Source: Cycloclasticus pugetii PS-1 (lineage in GTDB: Bacteria; Pseudomonadota; Gammaproteobacteria; Methylococcales; Cycloclasticaceae). From it: a stretch of DNA of 64,000 nt. The notes below the pieces were generated by a model, which worked only from the letters and a program-made list of their open reading frames with translations, did not search any database and had not been told where the DNA came from. This document shows, piece by piece, positions 56,473 to 64,000 of the stretch (the stretch's first letter is position 1; each line of letters starts with the position of its first letter). The stretch is from positions 1,612,001-1,676,000 of the forward strand of contig NZ_ARVU01000001.1 in assembly GCF_000384415.1 (NCBI RefSeq), in the 5' to 3' direction. The position numbers and the translations under genes are program-made.

Positions 56473-57732
56473 CTAGATGGTCGTCAGCAAATGTTTATAT
56501 TTATTGGATATATTGAGCTCTATAACCCAGCAACCATCATCCCGGTTTTCTTCTTTAAGAATTTGTGCAACTTGGAATAACTTCGCTCGTAGTTTAGCCT
56601 GCTCGGGCTTTAAAACGACACTCATTCGTGTGTTTTCATCATGACAAAGCGTCGATAGTGTCTCTAACAATAGGTTTATTCCATCACCGTCCATTGCTGA
56701 TAACCAGACCGCGTTGACACTGTCTGTTTCGTCTTTATCTACATGCGCATCGACGGCTGGTAAGCAATCAATTTTATTGTAAACCATCACCTGTGGGATG
56801 TTGTCTGCTCCAATTTCTTTCAGGACAGAATTTACTTCGTGGATTTGTTCTTGCCTATTAGGACTACTTGCATCAACTACATGTAATAGCAGGTCAGCCT
56901 CAATCGTTTCTTGCAGGGTAGAACGAAAAGCTGCGACTAATTCATGCGGTAAGTTTTGAATAAAACCAACTGTATCAGCCAATACAAGCTCACCGTAATC
57001 AGGCAATTTCACTTGACGTAATGTTGGATCTAATGTGGCGAAAAGCTGATCCGCTGCATAAATAGCAGAGTTTGTCAGTACATTAAAAAGCGTTGATTTT
57101 CCGGCATTTGTATACCCCACTAAAGACACCGTGGGCACATCAGCGCGTTGCCGACTTCGCCGCCCTTGATCGCGCTGCTTATTAACTTTTGTTAACCGTG
57201 TTTTAATTTGACGGATACGTTGGCCTATTAGTCGGCGGTCTGTTTCTAACTGTGTTTCGCCCGGCCCACGCAAGCCTATCCCACCCTTTTGTCTTTCTAG
57301 GTGAGTCCAGCCTCTAATTAAACGCGTCGATAAGTGCTGTAATTGCGCCAGCTCGACTTGCAGCTTACCTTCAAAAGATTGTGCTCGTTGGGCAAAAATA
57401 TCTAGAATTAAGTTCGTCCGATCTAATACCCGAACTTCTAATTCTTTTTCTAAATTGCGTTGCTGACTTGGACTTAGGGTATGGTTAAACAACACAATAT
57501 CAGCGCAAGTTTCATGCAACTGATGCTTCACCTCGTCTAACTTACCCTTCCCCACAAAAAATCTAGCGTCTGGCGAACGTCGTGAGCCAGTCACCGTTGC
57601 CAGCGGCTCAACATTGGCCGATATAACCAATTGCTCAAACTCGCTTAGATCATCTTCTGAAAAACTTTCATTAATCGATAAATGAACAATAAGCGCCCTT
57701 TCACCCGTACCGGGGCGATCAAACAACTCCAT
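56473..57732 (-). CDS. hflX: Ribosome-associated GTPase HflX
   Basis: 419 residues. The N-terminal HflX domain (ARFFVGKGKLDEVK, FNHTLSPSQQRNLEKEL, VLDRTNLILDIFAQRA) and GGIGLRGPGETQLETDRR precede the G domain: VSLVGYTNAGKSTLFN, DPTLRQ and ADTVGFI, then VYNKID. It splits stalled or hibernating ribosomes. It lies 44 bp after hfq. Confidence 0.96.
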   Translation of the reverse strand: MELFDRPGTGERALIVHLSINESFSEDDLSEFEQLVISANVEPLATVTGSRRSPDARFFVGKGKLDEVKHQLHETCADIVLFNHTLSPSQQRNLEKELEVRVLDRTNLILDIFAQRAQSFEGKLQVELAQLQHLSTRLIRGWTHLERQKGGIGLRGPGETQLETDRRLIGQRIRQIKTRLTKVNKQRDQGRRSRQRADVPTVSLVGYTNAGKSTLFNVLTNSAIYAADQLFATLDPTLRQVKLPDYGELVLADTVGFIQNLPHELVAAFRSTLQETIEADLLLHVVDASSPNRQEQIHEVNSVLKEIGADNIPQVMVYNKIDCLPAVDAHVDKDETDSVNAVWLSAMDGDGINLLLETLSTLCHDENTRMSVVLKPEQAKLRAKLFQVAQILKEENRDDGCWVIELNISNKYKHLLTTI

Positions 57733-57776
57733 TAATTAGGCCCAGCGCTAATCATTAAATCAACCGAATAAATAAA

Positions 57777-58010
57777 CTAAGCCTCCTCACCAGCACGAGG
57801 CATCGTAACCGCTCTAGCAGGCACAACCGTGGAAATAGCATGCTTATAAACCATTTGATTAATCGCATTTTTTAAAATGACGACGTATTGATCAAATGAC
57901 TCAATTTGCCCTTGCAATTTAATCCCATTAACTAAAAAAATCGCCACAGGAATATGTTCCTTTCTTAATGTATTTAGAAAAGTATCCTGTAAGTTATGCC
58001 CCTTAGACAT
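57777..58010 (-). CDS. hfq: RNA chaperone Hfq
   Basis: 77 residues, lacking the long C-terminal tail of E. coli Hfq (102). The Sm1 region ([20 protein letters not shown]) and Sm2 motif [12 protein letters not shown] are complete, so the RNA-binding hexamer should form. FDQYVVIL replaces the usual FDQFVVLL. The 160-bp spacer after miaA, with repeat elements, probably holds its own promoter. Ribosome site AAGGAG lies 8 bases before the ATG. Confidence 0.97.
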   Translation of the reverse strand: MSKGHNLQDTFLNTLRKEHIPVAIFLVNGIKLQGQIESFDQYVVILKNAINQMVYKHAISTVVPARAVTMPRAGEEA

Positions 58011-58080
58011 CTTGTTTCTCCTTATTATTTTGAATATTAACTTAGTGACTCCAAAACGATCGAATCCATTCTATTTTGCA

Positions 58081-58112
58081 GTGCAACAAATTGTACCTCA
58101 AAACACCTCAAA
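58081..58112 (-). promoter_or_regulatory. Repeat cluster upstream of hfq
   Basis: Two direct repeats ACCTCAAA (58095-58102 and 58105-58112, plus-strand reading) are spaced exactly 10 bp apart, one helical turn. An imperfect inverted repeat GTGCAA-4-TTGTAC (58081-58096) overlaps the first. On the minus strand the same bases give TACAAT, which could be a -10 box. The layout resembles an operator/promoter, but no regulator is known. Confidence 0.3.
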
Positions 58113-58171
58113 TTTGTTTATTAATATTGTCTATTGCTTATAGATGATGACGTCATCACAATATTTCAAGC

Positions 58172-59110
58172 CTACCGCATTGTTTTTTTGTTAACCTCGC
58201 TCAACACCTGCTCTAACACCCTTGGAGCGGCTATGTCCAAAAGGGTTGTTTTAGTCTGTTGTCGCAACCAGGTAAACTGCCTTTTTGCCAATTGTCGTGT
58301 GGCTATAATCGCTTTTTCACGAAAAGTCACTTCGTCATATTCGCCCAATAAGTGTGACCATGCCTGTCGATACCCAACTGCTCTAATAGCCGGCAATAAT
58401 GCCGTTAAATCACCTCGTTCAAACAAGCAACGAACCTCATCAAGAAACCCGTTTTCAATCATCTTATCCATTCTTAAGGCGATCTTGTCATGTAGCTCTA
58501 TACGATTGCTTGGCATGATAGCAAATTTAAATACTTCAAACGGTAGCGGTTGTTTTGCCTGTTCTAACAACCAATCGCTTTGACTTTTACCCGACACCAA
58601 AAACACTTCAAGCGCACGTTGTATTCTTTGCGTGTCATTCGGGTGAATTCGCTTAGCCGCCTCCGGGTCAACTTTTTTTAAATGATCATGAACCGCCTCC
58701 CAACCTTCACTCGCTGCTTGCTGATCAATCTCTTGACGAATCGCTGCATTAGCATCGGGCAATTTAGCCATACCATTTAATAAAACATGAAAGTACAGCA
58801 TCGTACCACCAACTAAAATCGGCATTTTCCCTCTACTCGCTACCTCATTAATCAGCCCGAGTGCCTGCTCTCGAAATTGCCCTGCCGAAAAACTTTCAGA
58901 AGGGTCTAAAATATCAATTAAATGATGCTTAACACCTTGCCTTTCAGTTAAATCTGGCTTTGCTGTGCCAATATCCATCCCTCGGTAAACTAACGCCGAA
59001 TCAACACTGATCACTTCACCATCTAAGGCCTTTGCTATTTCAACCCCCAAGGCTGTTTTACCAGAGGCAGTTGGCCCCATCAACATGACCACACGAGGTA
59101 AAATTGACAT
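58172..59110 (-). CDS. miaA: tRNA dimethylallyltransferase
   Basis: 312 residues (E. coli 316). It prenylates A37 of tRNAs that read UNN codons. P-loop LMGPTASGKTALGVEIA, then SVDSALVYRGMDIGTAKP, HHLIDILDPSESFSAGQF and VGGTMLYFHVLLNG are all conserved. It lies 4 bp after mutL. Confidence 0.97.
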   Translation of the reverse strand: MSILPRVVMLMGPTASGKTALGVEIAKALDGEVISVDSALVYRGMDIGTAKPDLTERQGVKHHLIDILDPSESFSAGQFREQALGLINEVASRGKMPILVGGTMLYFHVLLNGMAKLPDANAAIRQEIDQQAASEGWEAVHDHLKKVDPEAAKRIHPNDTQRIQRALEVFLVSGKSQSDWLLEQAKQPLPFEVFKFAIMPSNRIELHDKIALRMDKMIENGFLDEVRCLFERGDLTALLPAIRAVGYRQAWSHLLGEYDEVTFREKAIIATRQLAKRQFTWLRQQTKTTLLDIAAPRVLEQVLSEVNKKTMR

Positions 59111-59114
59111 ACGT

Positions 59115-60899
59115 TTATTGACCTCTTAAAAACAATGAGTCTAATTGTTGAACATTAAGTAGCACCCATGTTGGTCGCCCATGATTGCATTGACCGCTAT
59201 TCTCGGTCTGCTCAATGTCTCTCAACAAGGCATTCATTTCCATTTCTGTTAGGCGTCGATTGGCTCTAATGGAACCATGGCAGGCCATATTACCCAAAAC
59301 GGTATAACACGCCTCTTGAATACTTTTTGTTTCCCCTGTTTGTGCCAAATCTTGAATTAGTTTCCTAACCAACACCTCAGCATCATCTTGTGCCAGCAAA
59401 ACAGGTATAGCTCGAACCAAAAGCGTATTTGGGCCTGACAAACTTAAGTCTAACGCTAAGCCTTCAAGCATGTCTTGGTATTGCTCAAAAGCCACCACCT
59501 CTTCATCCGATAAATGTATCTTCTGTGGAATCAACAACGGTTGCGATGGTATCTCACCCGCGTCATATTGTTTTTTCATCTTTTCGTACACAATCCGCTC
59601 ATGGGCCGCATGCGTATCTACCAATACCAAGCCTTGTTCCGACTCTGCAAGAATATAAGTATTGTGCAAGTGTGCAATGGCATACCCTAGCGGAGGCGCA
59701 CCCTCTGCTTGCTGAACACGATTATCAACTGCTGGAGCCGCCATTGACATTTTTGGAGCGGTGTATGATGTTCCTTTAGCGTAATGAACAGGCGATTCAG
59801 AAACTGACATTGGCATTTGACGCTGCTGCATATCGCTGTAACTGGGCACAGTATTTGGCGTAGTCGGCGTTAGTGTTTTAACCGAATGATGGTCTGAGGG
59901 CCGAACATCCGTCAATAATTGTTTTATTCGCCGATAAACAAAGTCATGAACCGCTTTACTTTCGCGAAAACGCACTTCTAATTTAGCTGGGTGCGCATTG
60001 ACATCAACTAACCTAGGATCAATACTCAAATACAAGACATAAACCGGGTGACGCCCATGAAATAAAACATCCTGATAGGCTAAGCGAACCGCGTGATTAA
60101 TCAATTTGTCTCTGATCAAACGGCCATTGACATAAAAAAACTGCATATCTGCCTGCGACCTTGAATAAGTTGGTAAACCAACCCAACCTTGCAGACCTAA
60201 GTCTCCATTGACGACATCCACTTCTAGCGATTCATGGACAAAACCATCACCACATAATAAGCCCACTCGTTCGCTCTTTTCAGCATTAGATAAGGCCGGT
60301 TTTAAATCCATAATTTGACGCTGATTATGCCTAAGGTTAAACCCTGTATCAAAGCGACTTAACGCCATCCGCTTAAGCACTGTTTCAATATGGCCAAATT
60401 CTGTCTTTTCTGTTTTAAGGAATTTTCGGCGTGCAGGCGTATTGTAAAAAAGATCACGCAGTTCTACGCATGTGCCAAAAGGGTGTGCGGTGGGCACAGG
60501 GTCTAGTTCTTTTTCTGTACCGTCTGCCTTAACAGACCAGCCTGCATTATCACTTTCTTGTCGTGAGGTTAACGTTAATCGTGACACCGAACTCATACTC
60601 GGTAAGGCTTCGCCGCGAAAACCAAAGCTAAGCACTGACTCTAAATCATGCAAGGAACCAATTTTACTGGTTGCATGACGCGATAAAGCGAGCTCTAGAT
60701 CCACTTTAGCAATACCTAAGCCATTATCGGTAACACGTATTAACCGCGACCCACCTTCTTCAATTTCTATCAAGATTTGAGTAGCACCGGCATCCAGTGA
60801 GTTTTCTACTAATTCTTTCACTGCAGAGGCGGGGCGCTCGATAACCTCACCTGCCGCAATTTGGTTAATCAGCTGTGGAGGTAGTTGCTTAATGAGCAT
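59115..60899 (-). CDS. mutL: DNA mismatch repair protein MutL
   Basis: 594 residues. The GHKL ATPase motifs are intact: IAAGEVIERPASAVKELVEN, TDNGLGI and SFGFRGEALPS. The C-terminal domain carries DTHAAHERIVYE, which fits the endonuclease motif DQHA(X)2E(X)4E except for Gln to Thr. The companion motifs ACHGSIRAN and CNHGRPT are also present. E. coli MutL lacks this site and relies on MutH. Nicking activity is therefore plausible but uncertain. Confidence 0.96.
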   Translation of the reverse strand: MLIKQLPPQLINQIAAGEVIERPASAVKELVENSLDAGATQILIEIEEGGSRLIRVTDNGLGIAKVDLELALSRHATSKIGSLHDLESVLSFGFRGEALPSMSSVSRLTLTSRQESDNAGWSVKADGTEKELDPVPTAHPFGTCVELRDLFYNTPARRKFLKTEKTEFGHIETVLKRMALSRFDTGFNLRHNQRQIMDLKPALSNAEKSERVGLLCGDGFVHESLEVDVVNGDLGLQGWVGLPTYSRSQADMQFFYVNGRLIRDKLINHAVRLAYQDVLFHGRHPVYVLYLSIDPRLVDVNAHPAKLEVRFRESKAVHDFVYRRIKQLLTDVRPSDHHSVKTLTPTTPNTVPSYSDMQQRQMPMSVSESPVHYAKGTSYTAPKMSMAAPAVDNRVQQAEGAPPLGYAIAHLHNTYILAESEQGLVLVDTHAAHERIVYEKMKKQYDAGEIPSQPLLIPQKIHLSDEEVVAFEQYQDMLEGLALDLSLSGPNTLLVRAIPVLLAQDDAEVLVRKLIQDLAQTGETKSIQEACYTVLGNMACHGSIRANRRLTEMEMNALLRDIEQTENSGQCNHGRPTWVLLNVQQLDSLFLRGQ

Positions 60900-60964
60900 A
60901 AGGCATTCGATACGTTTGTTGTTTTGCGTCTATATGAAGGTAGACACATTGTATCGAAAAAAAA

Positions 60965-62314
60965 CTAACTGGGTATTTGAATAACTTGACCAACTTTAAT
61001 TTTACTGCTGCGCATGTCATTGGCTTTTTTCAAGGAACTAAGAGAAACCCGATGGCGTTGCGCAATGCCCGACAAAGTATCACCTCTTTGAATTTTATAA
61101 GTTGCCGCAGCCATACGAATCGTTGGTTCTGACGGTAAGCGTTGATGAGCAAAATATGTCTTAACGCCTTTCATAATGGCATTCGCCATTTTCATTTGAT
61201 GCCTTGGGCTTCGTAGCTTAGCTTCTTCATCTTTATTTGAGATGAAGGCCGTTTCAACTAAAATCGACGGTATATCTGGCGACTTCAATACCATAAAGCC
61301 CGCTCGCTGGACTTGTTTTTTATGTACATGGCCAACGCCTTTTAAGTTTTTCAGCACCTCACTTGCCACTTTTGCACTGGCATCTTCAGTATGGTTTTGC
61401 GATAAATCCAGCAGTACAGAGGCCAACATGCCGTCTTTATCATCCAAGCTAACACCACCCACTAAATCGGCTGCGTTTTCACTTTTAGCTAACCACCTCG
61501 CCGCTTCACTACTAGCACCTCGGGTAGACAACACATACACGGACGAACCTCTCGCACGTTGGTCTTTAAACGCATCGGCATGAATAGATACAAACAAATC
61601 AGCTTTAGCCTTACGAGCCTTTTCCATTCGCTCACGCAAACCGATGTAATAATCCCCTGAACGAACTAAATAAGCTTGCATATTGGGCTGTTGGTTCACC
61701 AGCGTCGCTAATTTTTTAGCAATCGCTAACACCACTTCTTTTTCACGCGTCCCTCTATGACCTTGTGCGCCCGGATCTTCTCCACCATGACCCGCGTCAA
61801 TAGCAACAACCCACTTGTTATGCTGAGCAGAACTCACTGACTTTTTAACGACTGCCGGCTGCTTAGCCACTGCATTTTGTTTAGGGTATAAATCAACCAC
61901 TAAACGATGTCCATAATTATCATTTGGTTTTAAAACAAAACTTTTTGCCTTAACCGCTGTTTTCAAATCAATGACAACACGCAAATCATTTTTATTACGA
62001 GACGCTTGGCGTATTTGGTTTACGACTTTGTGATTGGTCGTAAATGCTGGCACTACCGCGTCAAACTTTGCGTTATTTAAATCAACCACCAACCGAGAGG
62101 GGTTATCGAGTGAAAACACTTTATGCACAACCGGTGACGACAAACCAAACACTAAACGCGTATGATCCGGTGCAGTCCAATAACGCAGTGAGTCCACTTT
62201 TTTACTTGCAGCGGCGATTGCCGTAGTACTTATTGATAAGGCAAAGACAACCAACATCAGCATTGACACATGCTCTATCAGTTTAAAATTATTCGAGAAT
62301 AGTTTCATAACCAA
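60965..62314 (-). CDS. amiB: N-acetylmuramoyl-L-alanine amidase (AmiB/AmiC type) with LysM
   Basis: 449 residues. An N-terminal hydrophobic signal (HVSMLMLVVFALSISTTAIA) precedes an AMIN domain (about 40-145). The zinc-dependent Amidase_3 domain follows (VAIDAGHGGEDPGAQGHRG, then LFVSIHADAF, and the catalytic Glu in ILVETAFISN). The C-terminus is a LysM domain (YKIQRGDTLSGIAQRHRVSL). It splits septal peptidoglycan during division. Adjacency to tsaE and mutL matches E. coli amiB. Confidence 0.93.
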   Translation of the reverse strand: MVMKLFSNNFKLIEHVSMLMLVVFALSISTTAIAAASKKVDSLRYWTAPDHTRLVFGLSSPVVHKVFSLDNPSRLVVDLNNAKFDAVVPAFTTNHKVVNQIRQASRNKNDLRVVIDLKTAVKAKSFVLKPNDNYGHRLVVDLYPKQNAVAKQPAVVKKSVSSAQHNKWVVAIDAGHGGEDPGAQGHRGTREKEVVLAIAKKLATLVNQQPNMQAYLVRSGDYYIGLRERMEKARKAKADLFVSIHADAFKDQRARGSSVYVLSTRGASSEAARWLAKSENAADLVGGVSLDDKDGMLASVLLDLSQNHTEDASAKVASEVLKNLKGVGHVHKKQVQRAGFMVLKSPDIPSILVETAFISNKDEEAKLRSPRHQMKMANAIMKGVKTYFAHQRLPSEPTIRMAAATYKIQRGDTLSGIAQRHRVSLSSLKKANDMRSSKIKVGQVIQIPS

Positions 62315-62320
62315 CTGTTT

Positions 62321-62737
62321 TTATGAGTCTTTATAGTTAGATATTAACAGTTCTCTCTCCGTTCCGTAAATATTTATTTTAATCAGTAAATCTGGTTCTG
62401 TTAATAAGTCTCCGCCATTAACTGGCCATTCAACAAAACAAATTGATTCGTTATTAAAATAATCACGTATCCCCATGTACTCGAGCTCTTCAGCATCCTT
62501 TACTCGATACAAATCAAAATGAAAGACTGGTTGATCGTTGATGATGTAGGGTTCAACTAAATTATACGTCGGGCTTTTAACGGCTCCTTGGTGCCCCAGG
62601 CCTTGTAAAACACCTCGAACTAAGGTTGTTTTTCCTGCACCTAAATCACCCTCTAAAAAAACAATCATTCCCGCTTTCAACTTCAATGCCAGCTGCTTTC
62701 CCGCTGCTAACATGCCCTGCTCATCTTTAATAATCAT
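62321..62737 (-). CDS. tsaE: tRNA threonylcarbamoyladenosine synthesis ATPase TsaE
   Basis: 138 residues. The P-loop is FLEGDLGAGKTTLVRGVLQG near 29-48. VFHFDLYRVKDAEELEYMGIRDYF near 85-108 is the family signature. It drives ATP-dependent turnover of the TsaB/TsaD complex in t6A synthesis. It overlaps nnrD by 11 bp. Confidence 0.96.
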   Translation of the reverse strand: MIIKDEQGMLAAGKQLALKLKAGMIVFLEGDLGAGKTTLVRGVLQGLGHQGAVKSPTYNLVEPYIINDQPVFHFDLYRVKDAEELEYMGIRDYFNNESICFVEWPVNGGDLLTEPDLLIKINIYGTERELLISNYKDS

Positions 62738-63602
62738 TCACTAACTCACGAATTGGTTGCATCAAATCACTTGCCAACAGGCCTCTTTGACCCTTCTGAG
62801 CCGCACAATCGGCTGCCATCGCATGAACCATTACAGCCATTTTTGCGGCGTCTAAAATCGTTAAGCCTTGAGCCATTAAACCTGAAATAACCCCTGTTAA
62901 GACATCACCCATACCGCCTGACGCCATGCCTGGGTTACCGGCTTTACACATGTAAATATCATCACCGCCGCCATAAACTAAACTACCAGAACCTTTTAAA
63001 ACAACCACCCCTCCATATTCATTCTGGAGCTCTTTAACAGCTGCTTGCCGATCTAGTTGAATATCCGCAGCTGAACAGCGCAGTAGGCGCGCAGCCTCAC
63101 CGACATGAGGCGTTAATACCCAATTTTTATTTTTCCGAGGTGACCTAGACAATAAATTCAGCCCATCCGCATCAACCACTGCTGCTAGCCCCGTTTCTAA
63201 GGCCGCTTCATAGAGACTGCTTGACCACCGTGTTTGACCAAGCCCTGGACCGATACCAATAACATCACAGGCCGTCGCTATTCGCCTTAATTCTCTTTGA
63301 TCAGCGACCCCATGGCACATTAATTCAGGTCGTGACAAAGTAAGGCTTGCCGCATGTTCTTTTTTTGTCGCAATACTAACTAAACCACTGCCAACTCTTA
63401 GCGCTGCTTCTCCAGCCAACCGTATCGCACCACAAAACCCACGATGACCACCCACTAGCAAAACATGGCCAAAATCACCTTTATGTGATTCCTGTTCACG
63501 AGGCGGCAATAAGGTCATCAGCTCAGCATGTGCCAATACCGATATTTTATTTTGTATTTTTTCGGGCATATGAGGACATTCGAAATTGAGATATAAATTC
63601 AC
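62727..63602 (-). CDS. nnrD: ADP/ATP-dependent NAD(P)H-hydrate dehydratase (stand-alone NnrD)
   Basis: 291 residues; an ATG at 63569 (MPEKIQNK) is a plausible alternative start. It repairs hydrated NAD(P)H with ATP or ADP. KGDFGHVLLVGGHRGFCGAIRLAGEAALRVG starts the ribokinase-like fold (about 42-72). VVLKGSGSLVYGGG and NPGMASGGMGDVLTGVISGLM hold the nucleotide-binding and catalytic Asp. In E. coli the epimerase domain (NnrE/YjeF-N) is fused in front; here it is missing and must be separate. Confidence 0.9.
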   Translation of the reverse strand: MNLYLNFECPHMPEKIQNKISVLAHAELMTLLPPREQESHKGDFGHVLLVGGHRGFCGAIRLAGEAALRVGSGLVSIATKKEHAASLTLSRPELMCHGVADQRELRRIATACDVIGIGPGLGQTRWSSSLYEAALETGLAAVVDADGLNLLSRSPRKNKNWVLTPHVGEAARLLRCSAADIQLDRQAAVKELQNEYGGVVVLKGSGSLVYGGGDDIYMCKAGNPGMASGGMGDVLTGVISGLMAQGLTILDAAKMAVMVHAMAADCAAQKGQRGLLASDLMQPIRELVNDY

Positions 63603-63629
63603 TGATCATTTTAAGGTATCCTACCGCAG

Positions 63630-64000
63630 ATGAACGAAAACAACATCGACTTACAACAATTAGCCAAGGAAATAAAATCACTTGGCCAGTCCCTTGGCTT
63701 TCAACAGGTCGGCATTACTGACACCGAATTATCTAACGCTGAAAAACAGCTAAATCATTGGCTTGAGGCGGGCTTCCATGGCGACATGGATTATATGCAC
63801 AAACACGGTACAAAACGTACACGTCCCAGTGAGTTACATGAAGGCACGATACGTGTTATTTCATGCCGCATGGATTATTTACCAGAGCACATGGAGCGCA
63901 CTAAAGACTTAATGAAAGACCCCGTTCGCGCCTATATTTCACGTTATTCGTTAGGACGAGACTATCACAAACTCATCAGAAAAAGGCTTCAAAAACTGGC
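63630..64000 (+). CDS. queG: Epoxyqueuosine reductase QueG, N-terminal part
   Basis: The ORF starts with ATG at 63630 and runs off the right edge; about 123 residues are visible. QueG reduces epoxyqueuosine to queuosine in tRNA with cobalamin and iron-sulfur clusters. The visible LGFQQVGITDTELSNAEKQL, FHGDMDYMHKHGTKRTRPSEL and ISRYSLGRDYHKLIRKRL match the family N-terminus. The iron-sulfur cysteines lie beyond the window. It is divergent from nnrD, as in E. coli. Confidence 0.92.
   Translation, partial: MNENNIDLQQLAKEIKSLGQSLGFQQVGITDTELSNAEKQLNHWLEAGFHGDMDYMHKHGTKRTRPSELHEGTIRVISCRMDYLPEHMERTKDLMKDPVRAYISRYSLGRDYHKLIRKRLQKL

Overview
The window looks like a stretch of ordinary core chromosome from a moderately AT-rich gammaproteobacterium. 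The block nnrD-tsaE-amiB-mutL-miaA-hfq-hflX-hflK-hflC-yjeT(DUF2065)-hisZ-purA, with queG divergent, is the arrangement familiar from Escherichia and Pseudomonas. The EF-P lysylation genes (efp, epmA, epmB), dksA-gluQ and a Pseudomonas-type polar flagellar operon point the same way. Class III PHA synthase, a fused isobutyryl-CoA mutase and a glyoxylate aminotransferase coupled to PEP synthase fit a free-living, probably aquatic, carbon-storing heterotroph. A Thiotrichales/Cycloclasticus-like organism is my best guess from recollection, not proof. I see no insertion sequence, prophage, CRISPR array, tRNA or rRNA. Coding density is very high, and no gene-free stretch exceeds 300 bp.

Layout. 1-4.2 kb: end of moeA, galE, a class I aminotransferase, dksA, gluQ. 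4.2-7.9 kb: polyhydroxyalkanoate cluster (phaE, phaC, a DUF6489 protein, a histone-tailed phasin, phaB). 8.1-20.7 kb: housekeeping (yaaA, rapA, ppsR/ppsA divergent pair, a glyoxylate aminotransferase, psd, a YjdF-like membrane protein, epmA, efp, epmB). 20.8-24.7 kb: an unrecognised protein with a PilZ-like segment, followed by a FimX-like protein with degenerate GGDEF and EAL domains. 24.7-29.1 kb: 5'-nucleotidase, MFS transporter, aroC, prmB. 29.2-32.0 kb: an HDOD protein, a second FliK-like protein and a free-standing FlhB C-terminal-domain protein. 32.0-46.3 kb, minus strand: fliK, then fliLMNOPQR-flhB-flhA-flhF-flhG-fliA-motC-motD-a small ORF-DUF2802. 46.5-51.4 kb: icmF and an acyl-CoA synthetase. 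51.6-64 kb: the purA-to-nnrD block and the start of queG.

How it fits together. The flagellar genes appear to be driven by two sigma-54-type promoters, one before fliL and one before fliK. They encode the export gate, C-ring parts, placement/number control (FlhF/FlhG), FliA and a MotC/MotD stator. The che genes usually found between fliA and motC are absent. The PHA genes encode monomer supply (PhaB), polymerisation (PhaEC) and granule coating (phasin). The three pha promoter regions share the octamer AGCTAGTT, which I propose as a shared operator. The strongest candidates for something undescribed are that octamer, the FliK-like/FlhB-tail pair, and the unknown protein beside the FimX homologue. 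Everything is read by eye; no searches were run.
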